Assembly: GCF_003576645.1 (NCBI RefSeq)
Contig: NC_044920.1
Location: 3,684,567-3,748,566 of the forward strand
Reading direction: 5' to 3'
Source: Ipomoea triloba
Lineage: Eukaryota > Streptophyta > Magnoliopsida > Solanales > Convolvulaceae
DNA: 64,000 nt
The stretch's first letter is position 1. Every line of letters begins with the position of its first letter. Both the position numbers and the translations under genes were made by a program. Shown in pieces: positions 11,000 through 21,400 of this stretch. Below the pieces are notes generated by a model. It saw only the letters and a list, made by a program, of their open reading frames with translations. It was not told the DNA's origin and did no database searches.

Positions 11000-11895
11000 A
11001 CCATGGTCTTCAATAAGTGATTATTCGAGCCATAAACCAATATAATATTAATAAGGGAAAACAACACACAAGTGGTGCCGACTAATTAGGCCAATTATGG
11101 TAAGTGGGCCTAAACAAACCTCTCTTGCGCGTCAAGCACGCGTCCCATCACCTTGGCTATGGTGGGAGAGGCTACTACGACCAGTGGGTTTTGGTTCACC
11201 ATAGGAACTTCAACTAGTGGGTCAACGCGGTTGACCGTGCGGGTAGCTGACCGTTTGCCAGTATTTTGACGGCTCAACTGTTAGGCCAAGTCACCGGTGG
11301 AGGATTGACCCAATTGCTCACTTAGGTCACCGGTGGAACCACGGTTGAGCAGTTGGCGATTGATGGCGGCATTACCGGTGATCCTAGAGCGTCTACTATA
11401 ACGAGTACGTGCCATTAGCAAAGTTCAGAGACGAGACTTCTTGTATTAGTCCCCACGAACGACACCAATGTTGGTTTTATGACCATGAGGTAGTCGAAAG
11501 ACAGGCCAATACAGCTGCAAAACAAGTATTAAATATGGATAAAATAAAGAGATAGAGTAATTGTTCTTGCATTAAAATCAGAACCCATTACGATATGACT
11601 CCATGGGGGGTATTTATACAATAATAATGAACCAATGGAAGGAAAACAAGAAGCACTTAACAATTTTGAACTTAGGAAAGCTGCTTAAACTGCTAGAACT
11701 GCCATTACTGCTTCGTAATATAGAATAGGAAAATATCCCGCCTCTAAGTGCCACACCCAATCGGCCTACCACCTCTCGATTGCCTACCCGGCCCTCGTGC
11801 CCAACCTACAAAGATTTATCGGTCACTCAAGCCAGGTAGCCAAGAGGCGAGTCCCTGATTGGGTATCCTACTCAGGGCCAATGAGGTATCCATCA
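11000..11895 (-). mobile_element. LTR and partial internal region of an LTR retroelement
   Basis: Minus strand: a candidate LTR at 11895-11469 starts TGATGGATACCTC and ends AAAACCAACA. It contains a TATA box (GTATAAATACC, about 11608-11620). It is followed directly by ATTGGTGTCGTTCGTGGGGA (11450-11469), resembling the TGGCGCCGT..GTGGGGA primer-binding region of gypsy-type elements. About 450 bases of non-coding internal sequence follow down to about 11000. No gag or pol is visible. LTR ends are approximate, as no second LTR is present. Confidence 0.55.
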
Positions 11896-12039
11896 ATTTG
11901 TTTCTTTTTTTAAATTAATTTATTTGGTTTTATTTTTTTAAAAAATTGTAATGAATTTTTTTGAATTAAAAAAATAAATTTTTATCAGTTACCTTATTGC
12001 ATAAAAAATAAGAATTAAAACTAAAGTTATAACTTTTCT

Positions 12040-12420
12040 TAATTTGAGGGTTTAATTGCATTTTGGTTTATAGTTGAAGGTTTTAGAAAAATTGTAATTT
12101 ATGCCTCTTATAAATATGTCAATTATCAATGTTACTCCTGAATTATTAGTGGTGTAAATGTTGCCATTCAATTTTCAAAATGTGGCATATATTGCTCCTC
12201 TCATAATAGGCAGAAGGAGAAACATTATTATTGACGGAAGGTGAACAAACGAATAAAAAAAAAACGTGATCTTCAAATATGAAAAATGGCGGATAATTAA
12301 ATTTACACCACTAAAATTCAAGAGAAGGACAATATATGTCACGTTTTGAAAATTGAAAAATAATATTAACACCACTAATAATTCAAGAGTGATACGAATA
12401 ATGATGAAAAATAATCTATT
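12040..12420. mobile_element. inverted-repeat (MITE-like) element
   Basis: Arms at about 12131-12195 and 12330-12395 are imperfect inverted copies (one arm reads gaattattagtggtgtaaa, the other has the complement tta-caccactaataattc). The core is short and has no coding sequence. Ends and target duplication were not resolved. Confidence 0.5.
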
Positions 12421-12474
12421 ATCTCTCTCTTCCCAATATATCTATAATCGAACCTAGGAGTAGATTTCTTAAAA

Positions 12475-12475
12475 G

Positions 12476-12508
<33 letters not shown>

Positions 12509-12528
12509 TATTGGAGTAGTAGTCGGCN

Positions 12529-12572
<44 letters not shown>

Positions 12573-12591
12573 TATTGGAGTAGTAGTCGGC
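12475..12591. other. assembly seam: duplicated poly-A + 23-bp segment around an N
   Basis: A poly-A run followed by cctgtattggagtagtagtc and ggc (12505-12527), then one N (12528), a few T bases, and again poly-A with the same 23 bases (12569-12591). The pattern looks like two contig ends that overlap but were not merged. Confidence 0.8.
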
Positions 12592-12965
12592 TAGTCGCGG
12601 CCTCCGCCTCACTCTCAGATCACGATCTATCACCTCTCGGCCTCCGCCTCACTCTCAGATCACGATCTATCGCCTCTCGGCCTCCGCCTCCACTCTCAGA
12701 TCACGATCTATCGCCTCTCGGCCTCCGCCTCCACTCTCAGATCACGATCTATCGCCTCTCGGCTTCCGCCTCACTCTCAGATCACGATCTATCGCCTCTC
12801 GGCCTCCGCCTCCACTCTCAGATCACGATCTATCGCCCCTCGGCCTCCGCCTCCACTCTCAGATCACGATCTATCGCCTCTCGGCCTCCGCCTCCACTCT
12901 CAGATCACGATCTATCGCCCCTCGGCCTCCGCCTCCACTCTCAGATCCACTCTCAGATCACGATC
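12592..12965 (+). repeat. minisatellite, 40-41-bp unit, about nine copies
   Basis: Unit approximately CGGCCTCCGCCTCCACTCTC followed by AGATCACGATCTATCGCCTCT. Units differ at a few positions (CCTC/CCTCC, GCCTCT/GCCCCT), so this is unlikely to be only an assembly repeat. CT-rich and GC-rich, directly upstream of a possible splice donor at about 13031 (cagcgacag|gtattt), so it may lie in a 5' UTR. Confidence 0.8.
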
Positions 12966-13360
12966 TCCCGCCTCTCTCCTAGTCTCCTTCTTCCGTTCGA
13001 TCGCCGTAAACGCGAACGTGAACCAGCGACAGGTATTTTTTATACTATTTTATACTGTATATATGGATATATTATATTTTATACTGTATATTTAATATTT
13101 GTATGCTTATTAGTTTATATTTGTATGCTCAATTTGGCTTATTTGCAAAGTATCATTTAGGTATATTGTTTCAAAATGCTGCTGTTTATTTATATATTGT
13201 ATATTGTATATATACAATTATACCCACTTTCTGTTATGCTCTTATAAACATGGTGGCCTGAGATAATGTTTTAAATGCACTTTAAAACTGAAGATGAAAA
13301 GCCTCTTATTTAATCCTTATATAGTGCTTTGATTAATTAAATCTTGAGTATTTTGCCCAC
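12966..13360 (+). other. possible exon end and intron
   Basis: A GC-rich stretch to about 13031 ends in a good donor (GACAG|GTATTT), followed by AT-rich intron-like sequence. No protein can be read with confidence. Suggestive of the 5' end of a transcription unit on the plus strand. Confidence 0.3.
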
Positions 13361-13582
13361 CCAGAACTTGATTCCTCTTTTTTTTTTTTTGAGTACTACT
13401 AACTCTGTTACAATGTAGTATCTGTTCATAGCTACTTTCTCAACTTACTGAAGCACAACGAGTCAACAATTGCCTCTAGCCTCTACTGAGGCTCGAACCA
13501 ACTCCCATCATCCATATGGGAGTGTTAATCGGGACACGGGATGCCACTTGACCACAAGGTCTTTGGCCAGAACTTGATTCCT
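13361..13582 (-). mobile_element. tRNA-derived SINE with perfect 16-bp target duplication
   Basis: Body 13377-13566, minus strand. It contains a pol III A-box-like TGGTCAAGTGGC and B-box-like GGTTCGAGCC, and ends ..AGTTAGTAGTACTC plus poly-A (poly-T on + at 13378-13391). It is flanked by identical 16-mers ccagaacttgattcct at 13361-13376 and 13567-13582. The last ~46 bases recur at 37375-37420 as a 5'-truncated copy. The perfect duplication suggests a fairly recent insertion. Confidence 0.9.
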
Positions 13583-14355
13583 TGAACATGCTTGTTTTGA
13601 CAACCTATGTTATCTTTAAGAAAAAGGAAAAAAAAAGGGTGGTGTGGCAGGACCTGCCTAGCCCGCGGGACAGGAGTGGGGCGGGGTGGGCCAGCAAAAC
13701 TTAGGCCTGCTGGCTTCCAGCTTACTGGCCGTTTTGACTGCTCAACTCCTCTCTTTTGGAATCTCATCTCTTGAATCGCACTTGCACTTCACAGAATGGA
13801 CGGGGATGCAACAAACATCCTGAATATTCCTCATGGACTCTATGAAGATCCTCAATACTATCAGAAACCCCACAACTCCTCAGGAGTATTAGAACCCCTC
13901 AATGGACTCTTCCTCTAACAGGTACTAATAATTCTTGACCAAGAGCATTTCTATTTTATTGTGTGCCTTTGATTTCTAATTCTAATCTGCAGTTATCATG
14001 CAATTCAAAATGTAATCTAATTACATTAGTTTTCTTAACATAATGATCTTGATTTCTTATTTAAGAATTAAGATGCAATATTATAATACATCAAGCATTC
14101 CAGATCATGTTGTTATTGAATGTATTATATATTTAGATGTATATTACTCCAAATTATGTGATTTAAAGCAGTACAAACACTTATTGCAGATTATCTTGAT
14201 TTTTTATTTTAACATGCAGTATTAGAATAATGTATTGAATCTATTATACTATTTCTGATTTTAACATACGGTGGTTCTTTTAGCTTGATAAGATTGATTT
14301 ATGATATATTGCAGTGGTTTTAATTGAATTGATTATTTTTTAGATATAAGTATTA
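13583..14355 (+). other. intron-like sequence with a short possible exon (13797-13917)
   Basis: From ATG at 13797 a 40-codon frame (MDGDATNILNIPHGLYEDPQ...) ends at a TAA close to a possible donor (AACAG|GTACTA at about 13920). I do not recognise the peptide. Upstream, 13640-13740 is GC-rich (GGGGCGGGGTGGGCC), like hAT subterminal sequence. The rest is AT-rich with no coding signal. Confidence 0.3.
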
Positions 14356-14803
14356 GCGTTAATTCTACCAGAGGTCCCTTGTCTTTGGTGGCAATTCCAA
14401 ACAAACTATGGTTTTTGACATTTAACATTCCAAACTATTATTTTTTGGACACTTTTAGTCCTCTTCATGACCATTCCTATCTATTTTAGTAACGATATTT
14501 TTGCCTCTTCATATTTTTCTTTTGTTATTTTTTCGGTTTCAACCGGTTTAATTGGTTTAGGACTTTACTAATAACGGGTTAAAAATATGGTTACTAAAAA
14601 TCAGAGTTAACCTAAAGTCTTAAATTGGTTGAAACCGGAAAAATAACAAAAGAAAAATATTTAAAGACAAAAATACTCTTACTAAAAATAGGAAAATTCA
14701 TAAGGACTAAAAGTGTCAAAAAAATTAAGTGTGATAGTCTGGGATTGATTTTGGAATTGTCACAAAGACAAAGGACTTCTGGTGGAATTAACTCTTAGTA
14801 TTA
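14347..14803. mobile_element. MULE-type MITE, copy 2, with 9-bp target duplication
   Basis: Element 14356-14794 with ends GCGTTAATTC and GAATTAACTC, related along its length to 7003-7476. The flanking 9-mers taagtatta (14347-14355) and ttagtatta (14795-14803) match at 8 of 9 positions, the duplication length of Mutator-like elements. Non-coding. Confidence 0.75.
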
Positions 14804-15049
14804 CTACAATATAACAGTAGTGCATATATCTTCAGGATAAACACTGCATATTATATTACTCTGGAGTTTTTATAATGATGACATTGATTAGATAGCATGA
14901 TTACCTTGCTTTTTTATTTGAACATGAAGTATTACTGTATTAGAATAAGTCATGCATTTTAGACCATGATTACCAAATATTCCATTGTTTTCAATTAGAT
15001 GTATATATTCCATTGTTTTTAATTTAATGTATTCAATCTATTATACTAC

Positions 15050-15308
15050 TACCTCCTTCTCATTTTATGTGTCTGGTTCGGTTAACGAGGCTTGACTGGA
15101 GTTATTTTTAATTTAATTTTTCATAATATTAAGTTTAGTATTATTATATAAAATTTATATATTTAAAAATTACACTAAAAGTACTATTAAACACAAAAAA
15201 TCAAATTCAAAAATAAGTTTAAAATGTTAAAGAAAATGAACAAAGAACAAAGAGTTAGTTTTCACCAATGAATAGTAAGTAGGACAGATAAAATGGGACA
15301 GAGGGGTA
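15050..15308. mobile_element. Stowaway-like MITE
   Basis: 255-bp element 15052-15306 between TA dinucleotides (15050-15051, 15307-15308). Left end CCTCCTTCTCATTTTATGTG, right end TAAAATGGGACAGAGGGG; these are inverted repeats of the CTCCxTCCxATTTTAT type seen in plant Stowaway/mariner MITEs. Interior AT-rich, no coding. Confidence 0.85.
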
Positions 15309-15347
15309 TTTCTTATTTTAACTAAATTACAATTTTTCTCTAAACAG

Positions 15348-15585
15348 GTTGGCAAATACAAATCCATTACCAAAAAAGAAATTATGCATTTGAAATGCAC
15401 AGTCCCTCAATGGACCGTTTGAAAGATCACATTTTAAGGCGAGGGATAGATTTAGAAGGTTTGAAGATTACATATAGAGATTTGCAGGGCAAAAATACAA
15501 GCATTGTTTGTGATGAAGACCTGGCGCATTGTTTCGAGTGTTTAGGTGCTATTCGACTATATCACATCCACCTAAGACTATCAAG
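15348..15585 (+). CDS. possible exon of a PB1-domain protein
   Basis: An open frame spans the whole interval between a good acceptor (TAAACAG|G, ending 15347) and a donor (ATCAAG|GTATTA, after 15585). The peptide (from Met at 15395: MHSPSMDRLKDHIL...) contains LKITYRDLQGKNTSIVCDED followed by LAHCFE. This has the pattern of the second half of a PB1 domain (Tyr-x-Asp..., then an acidic CDEDL/SDSDL turn), as in NIN-like proteins. It is a fragment. It may belong to a plus-strand unit with the exons suggested at 13.0 and 13.8 kb, or be a gene piece carried by a transposon. The second half of the exon is repeated in the 1.67-kb duplication. Confidence 0.35.
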
Positions 15586-16503
15586 GTATTATTTCTAAGA
15601 CTTTTGAGCCTTTTGAAACTAGCAAGGTAATCTTTTGTATTTTGTACTCTGTAGGGGCTATGACCTGGCATGTTTAGTAAATAGGTCAAGCGTGATTTAA
15701 AGCTTATTTATTAAATAGGCGGCCTGGCCTGTTTATAATATGTATGTATATGTATATGTGTCCTCTAATTTCCTATTCGCCTATTCTGCTGTTCTATCAA
15801 CACAGACGCACAGGCCGCAGTCATCGGACGCAGCAATGCAAGGGCAAGTGGACAACTGCCCGACTGCAACTCTTTCATCCCATCTCCGGAAACTGGCGTC
15901 AATCTCCCGCGAGCAGCGACAACAGGTTAGTGGTATACAGTATACACTGATAGGCTGAATTTCTGATACTATGTCTGTATGTTTTAAACTGTCGACTGGA
16001 GGCTGCGGTGGGCTTTGGCTTGCTGTTGCTGCTGCGGCCTTGCTAGTTGCGACAGTGGACGGAGGCTGGCTGCACTACTGTTAAAAATGTTAATTTGTTA
16101 TATTATATTAATATCTTCTCCCAAATATTATATTAATATCTAGAGTAGTCGGTAGATGTTACTTTGTATATGTTTTGCTATTGATTGTTAAATGTTGATA
16201 GTTAAATATTTATGAGATTATTTTGTTTATGTTTTGCTCTTGATAGCTAACTATATATGAGATTATATAAACTAACCATGAAGTTGAATCTATTTCTGAA
16301 CAAGTTAACAAAAATGTTATGATATCAAGTTATTAATTCTCAATTTATTTATTTATTTTTATTGTGTAGGAGGATTCTGAAAGAGGAGATTAAGCTGGAG
16401 CCGTAACTTATTTCATTTTATGTTTTTATGCTATTATTTTTGCATTGTGGCTATTAATAAGTTAAAACTTATGTTGTAAACTTGTGTTGAATTTTTAAAC
16501 TTA
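15586..16503 (+). other. intron-like and 3'-UTR-like sequence
   Basis: Contains a GC-rich patch (15800-15925) ending in a donor-like CAACAG|GTTAGT and an acceptor TTGTGTAG|GAGGATTC (about 16371) followed by a short reading ending in a stop. AT-rich sequence then runs to the Helitron 3' end at 16504. The same interval repeats at 17258-18175. Short open frames here (such as from 15740) do not resemble known proteins. Confidence 0.3.
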
Positions 16504-17156
16504 CTAGTATTTCACCCGTGCTCGCACGGGATGTGAAGTATAAAAATAAATGTTATAATTAAATGAGTTATCGATATTTCGATGTCTTCAATGTTATATA
16601 ATTATAATGATTTGTTTTTGTATATAAGGATGCTAACAAAGTACTAAATAATTGAATTGCTATAGTAGAATTCCAATATACGATTATATTAGGAGAAATT
16701 TTGTTCGGAAAAATAAAAAATTTGAACAATATAGTTATAAAGTAGAATGTTAAATTGGTTTTAAAGAGTTCATATAAATCTAAATTACAAATTATTGAAA
16801 ACTTCTTTGTAAACAACATTAGTTGTTTTCTTACAACAACTTTCTAACTCACTACAAAGTAAAATCTTGAGCCCAGTTGGATTACTAACTCTTGAAGCAG
16901 CAACATACAATTGACCATGCACAAACACCGGTTTCTTTAATAATAGACCTACATGAGATAGTGTTTGACCTTGACTCTTGTTAATGGTCATAGCATATGA
17001 AAGCATAAAGGAAATTGTCTTCTACTATGCTAAACTTAAATGGCAATCTTGGATCTGAAGGCGTCATACTCAACCTAGGGACCAACACCCTTGTACCAGA
17101 ATGACTGCCTGACATTATCTTAGCTTCAATTACATGCTCAGAAAGTCTTGTTACAA
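16504..17156 (-). mobile_element. Helitron 3' end, first (duplicated) copy
   Basis: CTAG at 16504-16507, the hairpin CCCGTGCTCGCACGGG just inside, and the C-terminal helicase reading (LSYAMTINKSQGQTLSHVGL, 17006-16785). It is the same as 18176-18828 and belongs to the 1.67-kb duplication, so it is probably not an independent insertion. Confidence 0.8.
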
Positions 17157-18175
17157 NAGGGCAAAAATACAAGCATTGTTTGTGATGAAGACCTGGCGCA
17201 TTGTTTCGAGTGTTTAGGTGCTATTCGACTATATCACATCCACCTAAGACTATCAAGGTATTATTTCTAAGACTTTTGAGCCTTTTGAAACTAGCAAGGT
17301 AATCTTTTGTATTTTGTACTCTGTAGGGGCTATGACCTGGCATGTTTAGTAAATAGGTCAAGCGTGATTTAAAGCTTATTTATTAAATAGGCGGCCTGGC
17401 CTGTTTATAATATGTATGTATATGTATATGTGTCCTCTAATTTCCTATTCGCCTATTCTGCTGTTCTATCAACACAGACGCACAGGCCGCAGTCATCGGA
17501 CGCAGCAATGCAAGGGCAAGTGGACAACTGCCCGACTGCAACTCTTTCATCCCATCTCCGGAAACTGGCGTCAATCTCCCGCGAGCAGCGACAACAGGTT
17601 AGTGGTATACAGTATACACTGATAGGCTGAATTTCTGATACTATGTCTGTATGTTTTAAACTGTCGACTGGAGGCTGCGGTGGGCTTTGGCTTGCTGTTG
17701 CTGCTGCGGCCTTGCTAGTTGCGACAGTGGACGGAGGCTGGCTGCACTACTGTTAAAAATGTTAATTTGTTATATTATATTAATATCTTCTCCCAAATAT
17801 TATATTAATATCTAGAGTAGTCGGTAGATGTTACTTTGTATATGTTTTGCTATTGATTGTTAAATGTTGATAGTTAAATATTTATGAGATTATTTTGTTT
17901 ATGTTTTGCTCTTGATAGCTAACTATATATGAGATTATATAAACTAACCATGAAGTTGAATCTATTTCTGAACAAGTTAACAAAAATGTTATGATATCAA
18001 GTTATTAATTCTCAATTTATTTATTTATTTTTATTGTGTAGGAGGATTCTGAAAGAGGAGATTAAGCTGGAGCCGTAACTTATTTCATTTTATGTTTTTA
18101 TGCTATTATTTTTGCATTGTGGCTATTAATAAGTTAAAACTTATGTTGTAAACTTGTGTTGAATTTTTAAACTTA

Positions 18176-18202
18176 CTAGTATTTCACCCGTGCTCGCACG
18201 GG
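18176..18202 (-). other. Helitron 3' terminus (hairpin + CTAG)
   Basis: Stem CCCGTGC/GCACGGG with a two-base loop (18187-18202), a 7-base spacer and CTAG. This is the signal thought to terminate Helitron rolling-circle transfer. Confidence 0.85.
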
Positions 18203-18456
18203 ATGTGAAGTATAAAAATAAATGTTATAATTAAATGAGTTATCGATATTTCGATGTCTTCAATGTTATATAATTATAATGATTTGTTTTTGTATATAAG
18301 GATGCTAACAAAGTACTAAATAATTGAATTGCTATAGTAGAATTCCAATATACGATTATATTAGGAGAAATTTTGTTCGGAAAAATAAAAAATTTGAACA
18401 ATATAGTTATAAAGTAGAATGTTAAATTGGTTTTAAAGAGTTCATATAAATCTAAA

Positions 18457-21400
18457 TTACAAATTATTGAAAACTTCTTTGTAAACAACATTAGTTGTTT
18501 TCTTACAACAACTTTCTAACTCACTACAAAGTAAAATCTTGAGCCCAGTTGGATTACTAACTCTTGAAGCAGCAACATACAATTGACCATGCACAAACAC
18601 CGGTTTCTTTAATAATAGACCTACATGAGATAGTGTTTGACCTTGACTCTTGTTAATGGTCATAGCATATGAAAGCATAAAGGAAATTGTCTTCTACTAT
18701 GCTAAACTTAAATGGCAATCTTGGATCTGAAGGCGTCATACTCAACCTAGGGACCAACACCCTTGTACCAGAATGACTGCCTGACATTATCTTAGCTTCA
18801 ATTACATGCTCAGAAAGTCTGCCTGACATTATCTTAGCTTCAATTACATGCTCAGAAAGTCTTGTTACAACCAGTCTAGTGCCATTACATAAGCCAGAAA
18901 GTCTTGTTACAACCAGTCTAGTGCCATTACATAAGCCGAGAGAGTGATCAATAACCAGTCTAGTGCCATTACATAAGCCGAGAGAGTGATCAATGTTTCT
19001 TAACAACATCACCGGTGAACCAACCTTCAATGTCAAAGAATGGTTTGGTGTACCTGATGCCTTAAGGCCATTAAGAAACTCAGGTGTGTGAACATCTGCA
19101 AGAACTCCACTACCATTATCCGTTTTACATACAGAATCACAACTAAGATATGTTCGACTCTCAGCTTCGTGCATGCTACTCATGTAATCATTAACAGCGT
19201 TCACAACATCCAATGTTGGTGCCGAAATTGCCCTACTCTCAAGAAAACTGTTATCACATGAACCATTTTGGAACATGGGAAATGTACTTTCAACAATAGT
19301 GGCAATTGGGTCGCCATTTGATGACAACAACATCTCATTTGGAATCACAACCTCTGGACAATCTTCGTTAGATGCACCTGCTGTACCATCCCCAATAGAA
19401 GCTATCCACTTTGCAAATTGTTCTACTTGTTTTTCTTCAGCATTTTCCATATTTTCCAAACGTAGATTTTTTGTCAACCTTAGAACCGTACAACTTTCCC
19501 ATAAGTATGATGAATTGATGGTTGAAGAAACAATATCTTGCCTAGAGCCCTTCGGTATAACTGGTAAAATCTGCCTAAAATCACCACCAAGTACTACAGT
19601 CTTACCACCAAACGTATATCTCTCACTTGCAGGATTGGTGAAACGAAGCAAGTCTCGCATAGTTCTGTCTAGTGCCTCAAAGCAGTGTTTGTGCATCATT
19701 GGAGCTTCATCCCAAATGATTAACTTTGCCTTTGAAATCAACTCAGCAAGGTCGCTACCGAGTTTAATATTGCAGGTGGAGTCCTCATTAATGTTAATTG
19801 GTATAGCAAACCTTGAGTGTGCCGTCCTGCCAATGTTAATTGGTATAGCAAACCTTGAGTGTGCCGTCCTGCCACCTGGCAACAATAGTGAAGCAATTCA
19901 GTGTGCCGTCCTGCCACCTGGCAACAATAGTGAAGCAATTCCACTTGAAGCTACATTGATAACAATTTCACCTTGAGATCGCAATGTGGCAGATAGGGTC
20001 TTCCATAAGAAACCTTGAGATCGCAATGTGGCAGATAGGGTCTTCCATAAGAATGTTTTCCCTGTTCCTCCATAACCATAAACAAAAAACAATCCACCTT
20101 TGTTAGATAACACGTCTCCAATTATTGTATCGTAAACACCACGTTGCTCTTCAGTGAGTTGGCTAACAAACCTATCGCTTTCATCTGCAAGAACTACACG
20201 ATCATATGACAGCTCTTCAAACAACAAACGATTTCCATTTAACCTTGTAGAAGCAGCTCGTGGTGTGGGCATGGGAGGAAAGTCTTTTAATGATTTGTTG
20301 TATACTTGCAACAATTTTTCTAACTCTATTAGAGTTAGATTCTCTTTCTCCTCATTTGTTAAAACTAAATCTGTAATGATATAGCAATAATTAATATATT
20401 TAAATTATTATTTACGAATGAAAGAGATGTGCTTAAAATAAATACTTATTGAACGCTTACCTGGAATTGATAAGAATATGCGTTGATTGTATTGCACATC
20501 TTCAGACAGGTAATCCAACACCTCCTTCCAAACAATTTCAGGCCTATTAAATGAATTTGATGTCAACAATGTCACAAAAAGTTTTCTCATAGAATGAGCA
20601 GATGACCAATCACTTGCTTCTTTAATGGCATCAATATACTCCTTATCATCATCCAATAGACCACGGGCATAACATGCATCTCTAAATGAAGTATATTGTA
20701 TACCATTAAAAAACTGAATTTCCTCAAAGCTTGTAGGCCCGCGAACTATGTTTAGAAGGCATCTCAAGTAGTACAACTCTCCCGTACCCGGTGGTACATA
20801 GAAAATACTACCTATGACAAAACCTTTCTTTCTTGGACTCCATTCTCGAATATCCTTTTTCCAAACAAATTTAGTTGGCATCTCAATATAAGTCAATAAC
20901 TTAGCCTCGGGAAACTTTTTGTTCGCTTCAAACCAACCATTAAACATACTTTGACCAATTGTCTCCCTCATCAATACGTTGTCAACTGGGTCGTCATCTT
21001 CAAAAATTATTGTTTGGCAGTCTGGTAGGTGAAAGCTCAATCTCTCCACCGCTGGAGTTCTAAACTGTACCTCAAAGCTAAATAGCCGCCAAGTAGCCTC
21101 ACAAGCTGATATGTACCTACAGTCGTAATACATGTTAATCTCATCGATGACTTCATTCCCATTACTGTCAGAGGTACTTTTATAGAACTCAGCTGTGACC
21201 CTGTCATTCCCTTTATTAACATATTTGAATAAATATTTGATTGATCTTGATTGATTACACCATTCCACATTCATATGAGCCCTATATTTAAGCAGCAAAT
21301 ACCTATTGTGTGGTACAACAAATCTATTGTCCAATTGAATCTCACTTTTCATAACAAACCTACCATCATCTCTCCGTCTATATATTGGGTAACCATCTTC

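Larger units (their letters stand above)
15486..18820. repeat. 1.67-kb direct duplication with N at the join
   Basis: 15486-17148 recurs at 17158-18820 (offset 1672) with no difference that I could see, including identical open frames. The first copy ends at 17156 and a single N at 17157 separates the two. Each copy holds the end of the PB1-like exon, a GC-rich possible exon with donor CAACAG|GTTAGT (about 15926), a possible final exon at 16371, the Helitron 3' end, and the last part of its helicase. Most likely two overlapping contig ends placed side by side. Confidence 0.85.

Noticed and set aside
12592..12965. 41-bp minisatellite as another case of the 42-bp assembly duplications
   Set aside because: Unit is 40-41 bp, present about nine times and with internal variants, so it is probably a genuine minisatellite.
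13454..13560. tRNA-like sequence with A and B boxes
   Set aside because: It is the head of a SINE with poly-A tail and target duplication, not a tRNA gene; no cloverleaf is maintained.
16568..16819. Minus-strand 83-codon frame repeated at 18240-18491
   Set aside because: Low-complexity AT-rich translation of the Helitron 3' untranslated end; only its first residues overlap real helicase sequence in another frame.
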